This document shows, piece by piece, positions 37,857 through 46,990 of a DNA stretch of 64,000 nucleotides. Positions within the stretch are counted from its first letter, which is position 1. The number at the start of each line of letters is the position of its first letter. The stretch covers positions 1 to 64,000 of the forward strand of contig JAJHPK010000009.1 of assembly GCA_020890945.1 (NCBI GenBank), read 5' to 3'. The translations under genes and the position numbers were made by a program. The notes beneath the pieces are model-generated. The model saw nothing but the letters and a program-made list of their open reading frames with translations. It made no database searches and was not told the DNA's origin. Source of the stretch: Nitrosomonas sp. (GTDB taxonomy: Bacteria > Pseudomonadota > Gammaproteobacteria > Burkholderiales > Nitrosomonadaceae).

Positions 37857-40037
37857 ATGGCCAGATGGCTTAAATATTTTTTTATGGGCATTTTTACCGG
37901 CTTGCTCGGTGTAACCATCTATTTATCACCGGGTGGCTTATGGCTTGAGGAACGATTCGGCTTGAGCGCATTGTTTCAGTTACGTGGCGCAATCAAGGCG
38001 CCCGATGAAGTGGTCGTCGTTGCGCTCGATCAGCAATCCGCAGAGCAGCTCAAGCTGCATGTTAAGCCACGATTGTGGCCGCGCAGTATACACGCGCGAT
38101 TAATTGATCATCTTGCGGCAGCGGGCGCCAGCGCAATCATTTTTGATCTTATTTTTGACACTCCTAGTGACATACCGGAACAAGATGAGGAACTGGCCAA
38201 TGCCATTAAAAGAGCAGGCAATGTCCTATTGGTGGAGCGGTTGGATTATCAGGATTCGGCATCGCTGAATCAGCTCGATGGCATTCCTTATCAAGCATTT
38301 ATTCAAGAAGGCGCTACTCAGCTCTTGCCAATCATCGGGGAGGCTGCAAAGGCCCGGGCGCCTTTCACATTGCCAAAAGCGGAACGAATCCATCATTACT
38401 GGACTTTCAAATCGCATGCTGGCGATATCGCTACAGTACCGGTTGTGGTGCTGCAAATTTATGCGGCAGCATTATATGATGACTTTGTCCGTCTGCTCAA
38501 TTCAGCGGAGCCCGGGCTTTCTGCGCAATTGCCTGCTCGTATCGATGAAACGGATATCGAAGATCTGATTCTGACACTGCGTAACCGCTTTACCGGTAAC
38601 CCGCAGCTGGCCTCTAAAATGAAAGAGGATTTGGATCGCGACCGTAGCTTAAAGCCGGGAGAAAGAAAAATGCTGAGATCGTTGCTCGATCTGTACGCCG
38701 GTGATCAAATCCGATACTTGAATTTTTACGGCCCGCCCCGCAGCATAACAACCATACCTTATTATCAGGCACTGCAAGCAGAGAGGAAAAATCTAGAAGG
38801 TAAAGTTGTATTCGTTGGATTCTCTGGCGCCACTCAGTCCGAACAGGAAATTGTCTGGGACGACTATCCCACGGTATTTTCCAATCCGGATGGGCTTTAT
38901 ATCAGCGGCGTCGAGATTGCCGCCACGGCTTTCGCCAATTTACTGGAAAACAAGCCTGTCAGGTCTTTGTCATTGACCGGCAATTTAAGTATTTTATTTC
39001 TGCTGGGGTTTGCCATCGGAATGGCAGTCCAAATCTTGTCCACGCGAAAAACCATCGTTCTCAGTCTTTCCGTCATCCTTGTCCATACCTTCATTGCATA
39101 CTCTTTCTTTAAACATGCCCTGATATGGCTACCGGTCATTATTCCGGCCCTGCTAGTGTTAATTGCGCTTATGCTGTCCTGGGTGCTAAAAATTCTGAAG
39201 CTTGAGGGTTTTATGGGCAAATCCGGCCCGGCTCAAGAACTTGATCAAATCATTGAAGAACAGGTGGGTAGATTCTCGGGTACATGCTTGACAACCGATA
39301 TCGAGGGCTATACGACCTTATCGGAATCGATGAGTCCCTCCACGCTGGAGAAATTAATGACCGATTATCGTGTTGTATTAAGAAATGCGGTAGAGCAACA
39401 CTATGGCAGGGTCATGGATACCACGGGAGATTCATCCCTCTCCATATGGATTAAGAAACCGGAAAATCCAGTCACACAAAAATTTTTCAGTTGGAGCAAG
39501 AGGCCTTCAAGTTCCACAGAAAAGCTAAATGTATGCAAAGCAGCGCTTGATCTCAGCGCCGCAATCGAGCGTTTTAACAAATTACACAACCCGCCGCTGC
39601 CAACCCGAATTGGCTTGCATTTTGGTGATATGTCACTGAACAAAAGCGAGGGAACTTACCGTGTCACTGGGGATGTCGTCAACACAGCAAACAGGATTCA
39701 GAATGCTAATAAAATTTTAAAAACGCGAATTCTGCTATCGAGCGATGTAATTGAAGAGTTGGACGATTTTCTTGTCCGCCCGCTGGGAAGCTTTCAGTTA
39801 CCCGGCAGAACTAAACCCGTTGCGCTTTTTGAGCTGATTGCCTACCGGCAATCAGCTAGCAGGCAACAACTGTGGTTATGCGAAATCTTTATCAAAGCAT
39901 TAAATGCTTACCAACTGAAACAATGGACCGAAGCCAATCAGTATTTTTACGATATTCTAAGAGAATTCCCTTCTGACGGCCCAACGCATCACTTTCTGTC
40001 GTTGTGTTCCAAATATCAGAACGAGTCCTCCTCGTAA
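37857..40037 (+). CDS. CHASE2-domain adenylate/guanylate cyclase
   Basis: A 726-residue membrane sensor. One membrane helix (residues about 7-27) precedes a periplasmic CHASE2 domain (about 30-365; VVVVALDQQSAEQL, IIFDLIFDTPSD, GKVVFVGFSGA). Three membrane helices follow (about 375-445). The class III cyclase domain (about 475-680) has both metal Asp residues, in TTDIEGYTTLSE and MDTTGDSSLSIW, and the ribose-site NTANRI. A short TPR-like tail (QLKQWTEANQYFYDIL) ends it. CHASE2 cyclases are often encoded beside FecR-type proteins, as here. The product is probably cAMP, but substrate choice is not certain. Confidence 0.9.
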   Translation: MARWLKYFFMGIFTGLLGVTIYLSPGGLWLEERFGLSALFQLRGAIKAPDEVVVVALDQQSAEQLKLHVKPRLWPRSIHARLIDHLAAAGASAIIFDLIFDTPSDIPEQDEELANAIKRAGNVLLVERLDYQDSASLNQLDGIPYQAFIQEGATQLLPIIGEAAKARAPFTLPKAERIHHYWTFKSHAGDIATVPVVVLQIYAAALYDDFVRLLNSAEPGLSAQLPARIDETDIEDLILTLRNRFTGNPQLASKMKEDLDRDRSLKPGERKMLRSLLDLYAGDQIRYLNFYGPPRSITTIPYYQALQAERKNLEGKVVFVGFSGATQSEQEIVWDDYPTVFSNPDGLYISGVEIAATAFANLLENKPVRSLSLTGNLSILFLLGFAIGMAVQILSTRKTIVLSLSVILVHTFIAYSFFKHALIWLPVIIPALLVLIALMLSWVLKILKLEGFMGKSGPAQELDQIIEEQVGRFSGTCLTTDIEGYTTLSESMSPSTLEKLMTDYRVVLRNAVEQHYGRVMDTTGDSSLSIWIKKPENPVTQKFFSWSKRPSSSTEKLNVCKAALDLSAAIERFNKLHNPPLPTRIGLHFGDMSLNKSEGTYRVTGDVVNTANRIQNANKILKTRILLSSDVIEELDDFLVRPLGSFQLPGRTKPVALFELIAYRQSASRQQLWLCEIFIKALNAYQLKQWTEANQYFYDILREFPSDGPTHHFLSLCSKYQNESSS

Positions 40038-40129
40038 CCTGTAATCTCTTTAGCTATCCTAGAAATAGACAGCAAGAATTCATAGTAGCTACTCAAAAAG
40101 ATAAAAGCATTGTGTTTTAAGAGCTCTTC

Positions 40130-40145
40130 TGTGAGAAAAGTCACA
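40130..40145 (+). promoter_or_regulatory. CRP-type palindrome TGTGA-N6-TCACA
   Basis: TGTGAGAAAAGTCACA is a perfect match to the CRP half-sites TGTGA and TCACA at the correct 6-bp spacing. It lies in the 272-bp gap between the cyclase and the FecR-barrel gene, centred about 172 bp before that gene's ATG. A possible sigma-70 promoter follows at a class I CRP distance. Confidence 0.6.
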
Positions 40146-40162
40146 GACAGAAATATGCCTCT

Positions 40163-40191
40163 TTGAATAAAATCATTTACCTTACTAGTTA
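40163..40191 (+). promoter_or_regulatory. Possible sigma-70 promoter of the FecR-barrel gene
   Basis: TTGAAT (40163-40168) and TAGTTA (40186-40191) are separated by 17 bp. A start site near 40199 would place the CRP-like palindrome centre at about -61.5, the standard class I position. The -10 match is weak. Confidence 0.4.
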
Positions 40192-40309
40192 TAAGGCCAT
40201 CGATTCAGTATAATGAGAAAATGCATGACAAGTCTTCAATATCTTGTTATTTCTGATACAGAATTGCAAATCAATGCTCAACAATTGAGCTGATAGAGAA
40301 AGATTGATA

Positions 40310-43300
40310 ATGAAAATGTGTTGGGCAGTCGAGATTTACGTACATCAAAAGAAATTCTCAGCGCTGATACTCACTATTTTTACAGTAACCGGCTGGATGG
40401 CGCATATCACCCAGGCGCATGCAGCGCCAACGTGCAAGCCGGAAGTAGCGCGAGTAGTATCGATGCAGGGCACGATTGAAATACGCCGGATTCAAGAGAA
40501 TGTCTGGAAGCAAGCTGGCATGGACGTAGTTCTTTGCGTCGGCGATATGATCCGCGCCCGGTCGCAAAGCCGTGCAGCGCTGCGTTTAAACAACAATAGC
40601 ATGCTGCGTCTTGATCAAAAGACCAGCATTACATTCCCAGAAGTTCAAGAAGAAAGGGGTACCACCTCCCTGTTGGATTTATTTGAAGGTGCGATCCACA
40701 TCATTACGCGCACGCCTCAGCCCTTTAAAATAAGAACGCCTTTTGTTAATGCCAGCGTCGAAGGAACAGAATTTTTTGTGGGTCTTAAGGAAAACAGTAC
40801 AGAAGTTGTCGTGTATGAAGGCAAAGTATCGGTCAGTAATGAACTGGGAAACTTGCTGCTTCACGATCATGAAGCAGCCGTTACATACAAGGGGCAAGCA
40901 CCACGTAAAGAAATCATCATTCGTCCGGCCGATGCCGTACAGTGGGCATTGTATTATCCCGTCATTCTGAATTACTGGCAGGCTGGGGAAGTTGGTTCCA
41001 GCGCCTTGATCCGTCAGGCAAATCACCTGCTGACTGTTGGTCAAGCTGATGAAGCCAAGGGAATCATCCAGCAAATTCTGCAACTTGAACCTAGCAGTAG
41101 TGATGCGCATGCCCTGCTTGCCATCATTGCCTTAGTACAGAATGAAAAAGACTCGGCACTGGCGCTTGCGAGCAAGGCGGTCACGCTCGACCCAGAATCG
41201 GCTGCGGGATATTTAGCCCTTTCTTATGCGCAGCAAGCGCATTTTGAAATTGAAACGGCACTGGAGAGTGTGCAAAAAGCACTAGTATTCGATGTCCAGA
41301 ACGCACTGATTTGGGCACGATTAGCTGAATTACAGATGTCCGTGGGCTATCTGGAGCGTGCACTGGATGCTGCAAAACTTGCCGTAAGTTTAAATCCCGA
41401 TCTGGCAAAAACCCAAACTGTGCTGGGTTTCGCTCATCTGTTGCAAATCGATACCCAAACCGCAAAAGAAATTTTCCACCGGGCCATTGCATTGGATCAG
41501 GCCGACCCCATCCCGCGGCTTGGATTGGGGCTTGCCTTGATTCGCGAAGGAGAACTGGAGGTGGGCCGGATTGAACTGGAAATAGCCGCCAGCCTGGATC
41601 CGGCAAATTCACTGATCCGCAGTTACCTGGGTAAAGCCTATTTTGAAGAAAAACGCTATCCGCTTGCCAGCACACAATTTGATCTCGCCAAAGAACGCGA
41701 CCCTAAAGATCCGACACCATGGTTTTATGATGCGATTCAGAAACAAACGCAGAATCGTCCGATAGAAGCCCTGCGGGATATTCAGAAATCGATTGAACTG
41801 AACAATAACCGCGCGGTATACCGCTCCAAGTTTCTGCTAGATCGCGATGAAGCAGCCCGCGGCTCCAGCTTGGCTCGGATTTTCGACAATCTGGGTTTTG
41901 AACGGCGCGCTGTGATGGAAACGTCTAAATCATTGAGCTTCGATCCATCCAATCATTCGGCACACCGGTTTCTCTCCGATATCTATGCCAACATGCCGAG
42001 ACATGAAATCGCTCGCGTCAGCGAATTGCTGCAAGCACAGCTATTACAACCCATTAATGTCAACCCGGTACAGCCGCATCTGGCCGTGGCAGACCTCAAT
42101 ATTATTACCGGCACGGGCCCCTCTGCTGCAGGATTTAATGAATTCACTCCGTTGATGGAACGCAGCAAACCACAATTGGTTACATCTGGGGTTGTTGGAA
42201 GTAATGGGACCTTGGGAGATGAAATGGTATTTTCAAAGTTTAATGAACGTACTTCAATCAGCTTGGGGCAGTTCCATTATGAAACCAATGGCTTTCGTAG
42301 AAATAATGACTTGACACATAATGTCTATAACGTATTCATGCAGCATGCAGTAACTTCCAAATTTAATGTGCAAGCAGAATTACGCACCCGTGCCACAGAA
42401 AACGGTGATTTATCCGTTGGTTTTGATCGTAAAGTGTTTGATTCGCTTCAACGTCGTGAACTCAACGAGGATATTGCCCGTGTGGGTGCAAGATATTCAT
42501 TCTCACCCAAGCAAGATTTTATTGTCTCGGGAATGTACACCGGTCGATCAGACAAGATTCGCAGTGCCGGAGAACCTGTAGCTGGATCCTCAAATGATGG
42601 TGAGCCATTTACAACTGGAATATCGGCGACACGCCAGAATAAAAACCAGATCGACGGTTATCAGGTAGAAGCGCAGTATCTATTCAGAGATGACCGTTTT
42701 AATGTCATAGCTGGAGCAAGTACATATCATTTTCGCAATAAACGCGAAGACACCGCTGACACTTTTCAGATAGTCGATAATAATTTGTTTCAATCAATAC
42801 CACCGCTCTTCAAAGCAGAATATGAAGACCTGCTGAACAACCGTGGTAAAAAAACAAACTTACCCAATACTATATCTGAAAGAAATGTTGGTTATATTTA
42901 TAGCAATCTGAAGCTGTTCAGAAATATGAACTGGACATTGGGATTTAGCTACAACGCATACGATCCCCATGAAGGAAGTTCTATTAACGGAGATCATTTT
43001 AAGGTCAACAAAGCCAGCCCCAAATTCGGACTGCAATGGGATGTGACAAATAATTCACGGTTGCGCTTTGCCTGGTTTGAAACCGTCAAATCAGCGTTGA
43101 TCGCAAATCAAACACTTGAACCTACGCAAGTAGCCGGTTTCAATCAGTTTTTTGATGATTTTAATGGAACGCGATCACGACTTATTGGGGGCGGTCTCGA
43201 TACACGCGTTGGGAATAATATCTATACTGGTGTTGAAGTATCAAAGCGTGATCTTGATGTGCCAATAATTGACAAGACTGCGTTAGATTTACTTCCTCAA

Positions 43301-43792
43301 ATGTTCCCTTACCACAATGAAGAACAAAAAGAAAATCGTTATCGTGCCTATTTTTATTGGATGATTCACGCTCACTGGATAATAAAAGCGGAACCTCAAT
43401 ATGAGAAACTAGGCCGCGCCTCACAAAATCTTCTTGACAGTGATCCTTTTAAAATAAAAACGCTCACTATACCACTGAGTATCGATTATTTTGATCCGCG
43501 CGGCTATTTCGCCAGTTTAACCGGAACATTTGTCAATCAACATTCGCAGCGTCTAAAAATTATGGAAAATGGAGGGACCACAAATGAAGAAAATATAAGC
43601 AAGTTTTTTCAGCTAGGTGCAACAGCAGGATTTCGGTTTCCAAATCGCAGAGGTATATTAAGCATAGAGGGTAGGAACTTACTTGATGAGCAGTTTGATT
43701 ATGTTAATCAGTATTTTAATATTTCAGAACCGGTTAGACCACGTTATCTTCCGGAACGAACAGTATTTGCAAGAATAACTTTAAATTTTTAA
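40310..43792 (+). CDS. FecR-domain / TPR / outer-membrane beta-barrel protein
   Basis: A 1160-residue exported protein. The signal peptide ends near AHAAPTC (about residue 38). A FecR-like domain follows (about 42-190; ARVVSMQGTIEIRR, LDLFEGAIHIITR, VNASVEGTEFFVG, VVVYEGKVSV). Residues about 210-590 are TPR-type repeats. The last 560 residues have alternating polar/aromatic strands with periplasmic-turn patterns, and the chain ends RITLNF, the terminal Phe typical of BAM-folded barrels. I chose the ATG at 40310. It probably presents a periplasmic scaffold on an outer-membrane pore. The adjacent CHASE2 cyclase and the lipoprotein suggest one envelope-sensing unit (inference). Confidence 0.85.
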   Translation: MKMCWAVEIYVHQKKFSALILTIFTVTGWMAHITQAHAAPTCKPEVARVVSMQGTIEIRRIQENVWKQAGMDVVLCVGDMIRARSQSRAALRLNNNSMLRLDQKTSITFPEVQEERGTTSLLDLFEGAIHIITRTPQPFKIRTPFVNASVEGTEFFVGLKENSTEVVVYEGKVSVSNELGNLLLHDHEAAVTYKGQAPRKEIIIRPADAVQWALYYPVILNYWQAGEVGSSALIRQANHLLTVGQADEAKGIIQQILQLEPSSSDAHALLAIIALVQNEKDSALALASKAVTLDPESAAGYLALSYAQQAHFEIETALESVQKALVFDVQNALIWARLAELQMSVGYLERALDAAKLAVSLNPDLAKTQTVLGFAHLLQIDTQTAKEIFHRAIALDQADPIPRLGLGLALIREGELEVGRIELEIAASLDPANSLIRSYLGKAYFEEKRYPLASTQFDLAKERDPKDPTPWFYDAIQKQTQNRPIEALRDIQKSIELNNNRAVYRSKFLLDRDEAARGSSLARIFDNLGFERRAVMETSKSLSFDPSNHSAHRFLSDIYANMPRHEIARVSELLQAQLLQPINVNPVQPHLAVADLNIITGTGPSAAGFNEFTPLMERSKPQLVTSGVVGSNGTLGDEMVFSKFNERTSISLGQFHYETNGFRRNNDLTHNVYNVFMQHAVTSKFNVQAELRTRATENGDLSVGFDRKVFDSLQRRELNEDIARVGARYSFSPKQDFIVSGMYTGRSDKIRSAGEPVAGSSNDGEPFTTGISATRQNKNQIDGYQVEAQYLFRDDRFNVIAGASTYHFRNKREDTADTFQIVDNNLFQSIPPLFKAEYEDLLNNRGKKTNLPNTISERNVGYIYSNLKLFRNMNWTLGFSYNAYDPHEGSSINGDHFKVNKASPKFGLQWDVTNNSRLRFAWFETVKSALIANQTLEPTQVAGFNQFFDDFNGTRSRLIGGGLDTRVGNNIYTGVEVSKRDLDVPIIDKTALDLLPQMFPYHNEEQKENRYRAYFYWMIHAHWIIKAEPQYEKLGRASQNLLDSDPFKIKTLTIPLSIDYFDPRGYFASLTGTFVNQHSQRLKIMENGGTTNEENISKFFQLGATAGFRFPNRRGILSIEGRNLLDEQFDYVNQYFNISEPVRPRYLPERTVFARITLNF

Positions 43793-43806
43793 AAATGAGG
43801 GCAATG

Positions 43807-44259
43807 ATGAAAGCTAACGTAATTCTCTTGTTGTTGGTATCAGTGGTGATAGGGGGCTGCAGTGCGCATAATGAACTATTTAGAGGTGGAACGACTACTA
43901 AACCGGATTATTGCGGTGGTGATCATAAAAAATGCAAGGGTGGAAAGTTAGAAAAAAATACTGCAAATGAACTTCGTAGAAAACTTAAAGAAATAAATCA
44001 AGATCCTGATCCGAATAATCAACTGACTCTTATTCTGCTTGTTGATAGCTACGGTAGAATGGTTACTCTTCATCCAGAGGATACTGAAATAAATCTAACG
44101 GACAAAGCTCCAAATCCTGATAGCAAAATTCTCGGGGAAGGAACTACGAGTATTGAGATAACCCCTTATGTGGGATCGCATTGTTTATATGTCGTCTATA
44201 GGCTCAATATGTCAGGAACCGGCTATCAAAGCTATTGCATGATTCCGGGCAGGCATTAA
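43807..44259 (+). CDS. Small lipoprotein downstream of the FecR-barrel gene
   Basis: A 150-residue protein with a lipoprotein signal (MKANVILLLLVSVVIGGCS; lipobox VIGGC). GAGGG lies 5 bp before the ATG at 43807, which decides this start over the ATGs at 43795 and 43804. The mature part has four more cysteines (YCGGDHKKC, SHCLY, SYCMI) that may form disulfides. It begins 14 bp after the barrel gene and is likely in the same transcript. I do not recognise a family. Confidence 0.75.
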   Translation: MKANVILLLLVSVVIGGCSAHNELFRGGTTTKPDYCGGDHKKCKGGKLEKNTANELRRKLKEINQDPDPNNQLTLILLVDSYGRMVTLHPEDTEINLTDKAPNPDSKILGEGTTSIEITPYVGSHCLYVVYRLNMSGTGYQSYCMIPGRH

Positions 44260-44348
44260 GTAAAGATTTTTGCAACCACCATATTAATTAATGCTGACAG
44301 TTTTTAAGATCTATTATGGTGGGGTTACGAAATTGATGAAATGAATAT

Positions 44349-44370
44349 ACCCTACAGAAAGCTGTAGGGT
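44349..44370. repeat. 9-bp perfect hairpin next to the IS256 remnant
   Basis: ACCCTACAG and CTGTAGGGT pair across a 4-nt AAAG loop, directly before AGGGGGTGTCC, where the IS256-like end starts. There is no T-run on either side, so I do not call it a terminator; it could be a target or end structure of the IS. Confidence 0.5.
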
Positions 44371-45073
44371 AGGGGGTGTCCTAGATTTTGTGTAAACGGT
44401 GGTTAATAATGTTGAGGCTTCTTTCGTTAAATTGAATAGTAAACCTGTTTAGTGCCGGTTTCCAATCTCTCAGTGGCATAGAAAATTTTTTGGCGATATT
44501 GCTGAGAGCCAAATAGAACAATTTGATAACGGCTTCATCGTTGTGAAACGATCCGCGGTTTTTGCCGACTCGATATTGATCGACTCAATTGCATGGGTGG
44601 TGTAAATAATGCGCCGTATCTCAGGTGGATAGTCGAAGAATGGAATGATGCGCTGCCAATTATTGCGCCAAGACCGGGCGATCGGTGGATAAGCATGGTT
44701 CCATTTATCCTCAAAGTTGGCTAGCGCGCTCAGCCTCATCAATCGTGGCGGTGCTGTAGACCAAACATAAATCAACCGCTACATCCTTGCGTTTTTTCCA
44801 GCCGACGTAGTTGAGACTGTTACGCACCATGTGCACGATACAGAGTTGTACAATGGTCTGTGTGGATAGACAATTTCAATCGCTTCGGAAAAGCCCTTTA
44901 AGCCATCGACACAGGCGAAAAGATAGCTTGCACGCCACGATTTTTGAGTTCAACTTGGCACCCTCGGTCTGAGCAATCCATAAGCCTAGTATTTCTTATG
45001 GCCCTCCATGTTAATGCCGATCGCCAGGTAAATCGCTTTGGTACGAACGCTACCAGCGTCACGAACTTTGGCA
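44371..45073 (-). pseudogene. IS256-family transposase remnant, several frameshifts
   Basis: The reverse strand encodes recognisable IS256 pieces in changing frames: VRTKAIYLAIGINMEGHKK, LWIAQTEGAK-like and FACVDGLKGFSEAIEIVYP. Then come the IVQLCIVHMVRNSLNYVGWKK-like stretch, WNHAYPPIARSWRNNW, FFDYPPEIRRIIYTTHAIES and finally DWKPALNRFTIQFNERSL. The 5' half of the gene is absent, cut by the IS481 remnant at 45074. The end GGGGGTGTCCTAGATTTTGT marks the 3' edge of the element. Confidence 0.8.
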
Positions 45074-45209
45074 TGGTAAAACACCCATGCAGACAATGAA
45101 AGACAGCATTCCTTTGGCTCTAGCCAAACAACTGAATCAGACTTTGCCGACGTCTGTTTTAGCCTCAACTTAGTCGGCCTGTCTGTTAGATCAAATTTCG
45201 TTCAGGACA
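45074..45209 (+). mobile_element. IS481 end fragment, inverted relative to 36627-37786
   Basis: On this strand the frame TPMQTMKDSIPLALAKQ continues to a TAG at 45171-45173 and equals the last 30 residues of the intact IS481 transposase. It is followed by the element's end (to TGTCCTGAAC read inward, 45200-45209). It is inverted relative to the intact copy, so the cyclase, barrel and lipoprotein genes sit between inverted IS481 sequences. Confidence 0.85.
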
Positions 45210-45213
45210 GCTA

Positions 45214-45231
45214 ATTGTTCAGCGCTTCCTT
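45214..45231 (-). repeat. Right terminal repeat of the 11.3-kb island
   Basis: Read on the reverse strand it is AAGGAAGCGCTGAACAAT, matching the left end at 33955-33972 in 16 of 18 positions. The glucan phosphorylase gene ends 17 bp further on. Confidence 0.6.
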
Positions 45232-45247
45232 GATAAATTCTTCACCA

Positions 45248-46951
45248 TCACAACTTGTAAGCCTCTGATGCATACCGGCGTATCATGCGATGCGTATTGA
45301 ATACCGATGCGTTATGACCGATTGCGCCGCGCATTAACTGAATCCATTGTTGTGAGTCCGCATAAGCCGGCAATACAACATGTTCTAATTTATGATACAA
45401 ATCTGCTATGTCTTCCGCTTCATTTCCAACTTCAACACCGCCGACTGCCCAACCCGTCACGCCTTCTTGGCAGCCTTCCAGCCACCAGCCATCCAATACA
45501 CTTAAACTGGGTACGCCATTGAAAGCTGCTTTCATACCGCTAGTTCCCGAGGCTTCCATAGGCCGCAATGGTGTATTCAGCCAAATATCGACTCCTGAAA
45601 CGAGGCTCAACGACATTTGAGTGTCATAACCGGGTAAATAAACGATTGTTAAATCGTCCGCAAGCTCTTGGATAAAACGATGTAACTCCGAAATCAATTC
45701 TTTACCACGATAATCTGATGGATGCGCTTTACCTGCCAGGATTAATTGAAAAGGCTGTTTTTTAGCAATTGCCCGTAATCTTTTCCTATCGCTAAACAAC
45801 AAATCGGGACGTTTGTACGCTGTCATGCGGCGCGCAAAACCAATGGTCGGCAAGGACAAATCCAGTGTTTTTCCGGTCAATTTCTGCACCAAATCGAACA
45901 AAATGGTTTTTGCTTGATGATGTGCTTCCAGGATTTTCTCTTTATCGATTTGATCGATGCGCTGTAGTTGTTCAGGCTCATGGCGCCAACCCGGAAGAAA
46001 TTGGTCATACAAAGCAGCCATTTGCGGGCTAGCCCATTTTTGCGAATAAACACCATTGGTGATGGCGTGCACTCGGTAACTGGGAAACATTTGTCTTGAT
46101 ACAACCGCGTGAGCTTTGGCCACGCCATTGATGTATTCAGACAAATTAAGCGCCAAGCGCGTCATGTTTAAACAATCCTCGCCCGCCAGTTTTTTTAATT
46201 CGGCAATATCGATAAAATCTTCTCGAACCACTTGCTGAACCATGTTGTAATCGAATTTGTCCTGCCCTGCTTCCACGGGGGTATGTGTGGTAAAAATACA
46301 TTTGGATCGTACCAGAGGAAGATTAAAAGCAGATTCTCCAGGGCGCAAATCTCGATAAGAATAGGCGTAACGCTGTAACAATTCGATGGTCAATAACGCC
46401 GAATGCCCTTCATTCATATGGTATTTATTGATATGGAATCCAAGCGCCTGCAACAACCGCGTCCCACCTATGCCCAATATCATTTCTTGTTTGAAACGGT
46501 AGGTTGCATCTCCGCCATAAAGATACAATGACAATTCGCGATCTTCCGGCGCATTTTCCGGCAAATCGGTATCCAGCAAAATCACGGGTAACTCGGTTCC
46601 TCCACCTTGGCCGCGGATTTTATATTCCCAACCACCGATCCACACGGTACGCCCTTCGATATTGACGGATACTTTCGCAGGGCAGGCGCGTAATCCGCGC
46701 TGCTCCGGATTCCAAAATTGAGGAATTTCTATTTGATTGCCGTCTGCCCCGATCTGTTGATAAAAATAGCCTGCACGGCTGATTAAAGTGACTGCGACCA
46801 TGTGTAAACCAACATCGGCGGCAGAACGCAAGGTATCTCCGGCCAAAACACCTAGCCCTCCGGAGTAGGTGGAAATGTCGTGATCCAGCGCAATTTCCAT
46901 CGAAAAATACGCAACCCGGGGTATGCCATTACTTTCATGTAACATGATCAT
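45248..46951 (-). CDS. glgP: Alpha-glucan (glycogen/maltodextrin) phosphorylase, short type
   Basis: A 567-residue member of the alpha-glucan phosphorylase group that lacks the long N-terminal regulatory region of the 800-residue enzymes. VAYFSMEIALDHDISTYSGGLGVLAGD is the usual N-terminal block (quoted in part), YHMNEGHSAL and FTTHTPVEAGQ follow, and the PLP site appears as TSGMKAAFNGV with its Lys. It releases glucose-1-phosphate from glycogen. It runs just downstream of pyruvate kinase (39 bp) and probably in one transcript. Confidence 0.92.
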   Translation of the reverse strand: MIMLHESNGIPRVAYFSMEIALDHDISTYSGGLGVLAGDTLRSAADVGLHMVAVTLISRAGYFYQQIGADGNQIEIPQFWNPEQRGLRACPAKVSVNIEGRTVWIGGWEYKIRGQGGGTELPVILLDTDLPENAPEDRELSLYLYGGDATYRFKQEMILGIGGTRLLQALGFHINKYHMNEGHSALLTIELLQRYAYSYRDLRPGESAFNLPLVRSKCIFTTHTPVEAGQDKFDYNMVQQVVREDFIDIAELKKLAGEDCLNMTRLALNLSEYINGVAKAHAVVSRQMFPSYRVHAITNGVYSQKWASPQMAALYDQFLPGWRHEPEQLQRIDQIDKEKILEAHHQAKTILFDLVQKLTGKTLDLSLPTIGFARRMTAYKRPDLLFSDRKRLRAIAKKQPFQLILAGKAHPSDYRGKELISELHRFIQELADDLTIVYLPGYDTQMSLSLVSGVDIWLNTPLRPMEASGTSGMKAAFNGVPSLSVLDGWWLEGCQEGVTGWAVGGVEVGNEAEDIADLYHKLEHVVLPAYADSQQWIQLMRGAIGHNASVFNTHRMIRRYASEAYKL

Positions 46952-46990
46952 TTTGATCCAAGTGGAAGGTGTAATTTGGAAGGACTGCGG

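Noticed and set aside
41181..41675. Long reverse-strand frame (164 codons) inside the FecR-barrel gene
   Set aside because: The forward frame has clear TPR sequence; the reverse translation is rich in Pro, Arg and His with no family pattern.
44349..44370. Strong hairpin considered as a terminator for the lipoprotein gene
   Set aside because: No T-run follows on either strand and it touches the IS256 end, so an IS-related structure is as likely.
44986..45168. 60-codon reverse frame across the IS481/IS256 joint
   Set aside because: It is a chimera of the complement of IS481 and a broken IS256 frame, not a gene.
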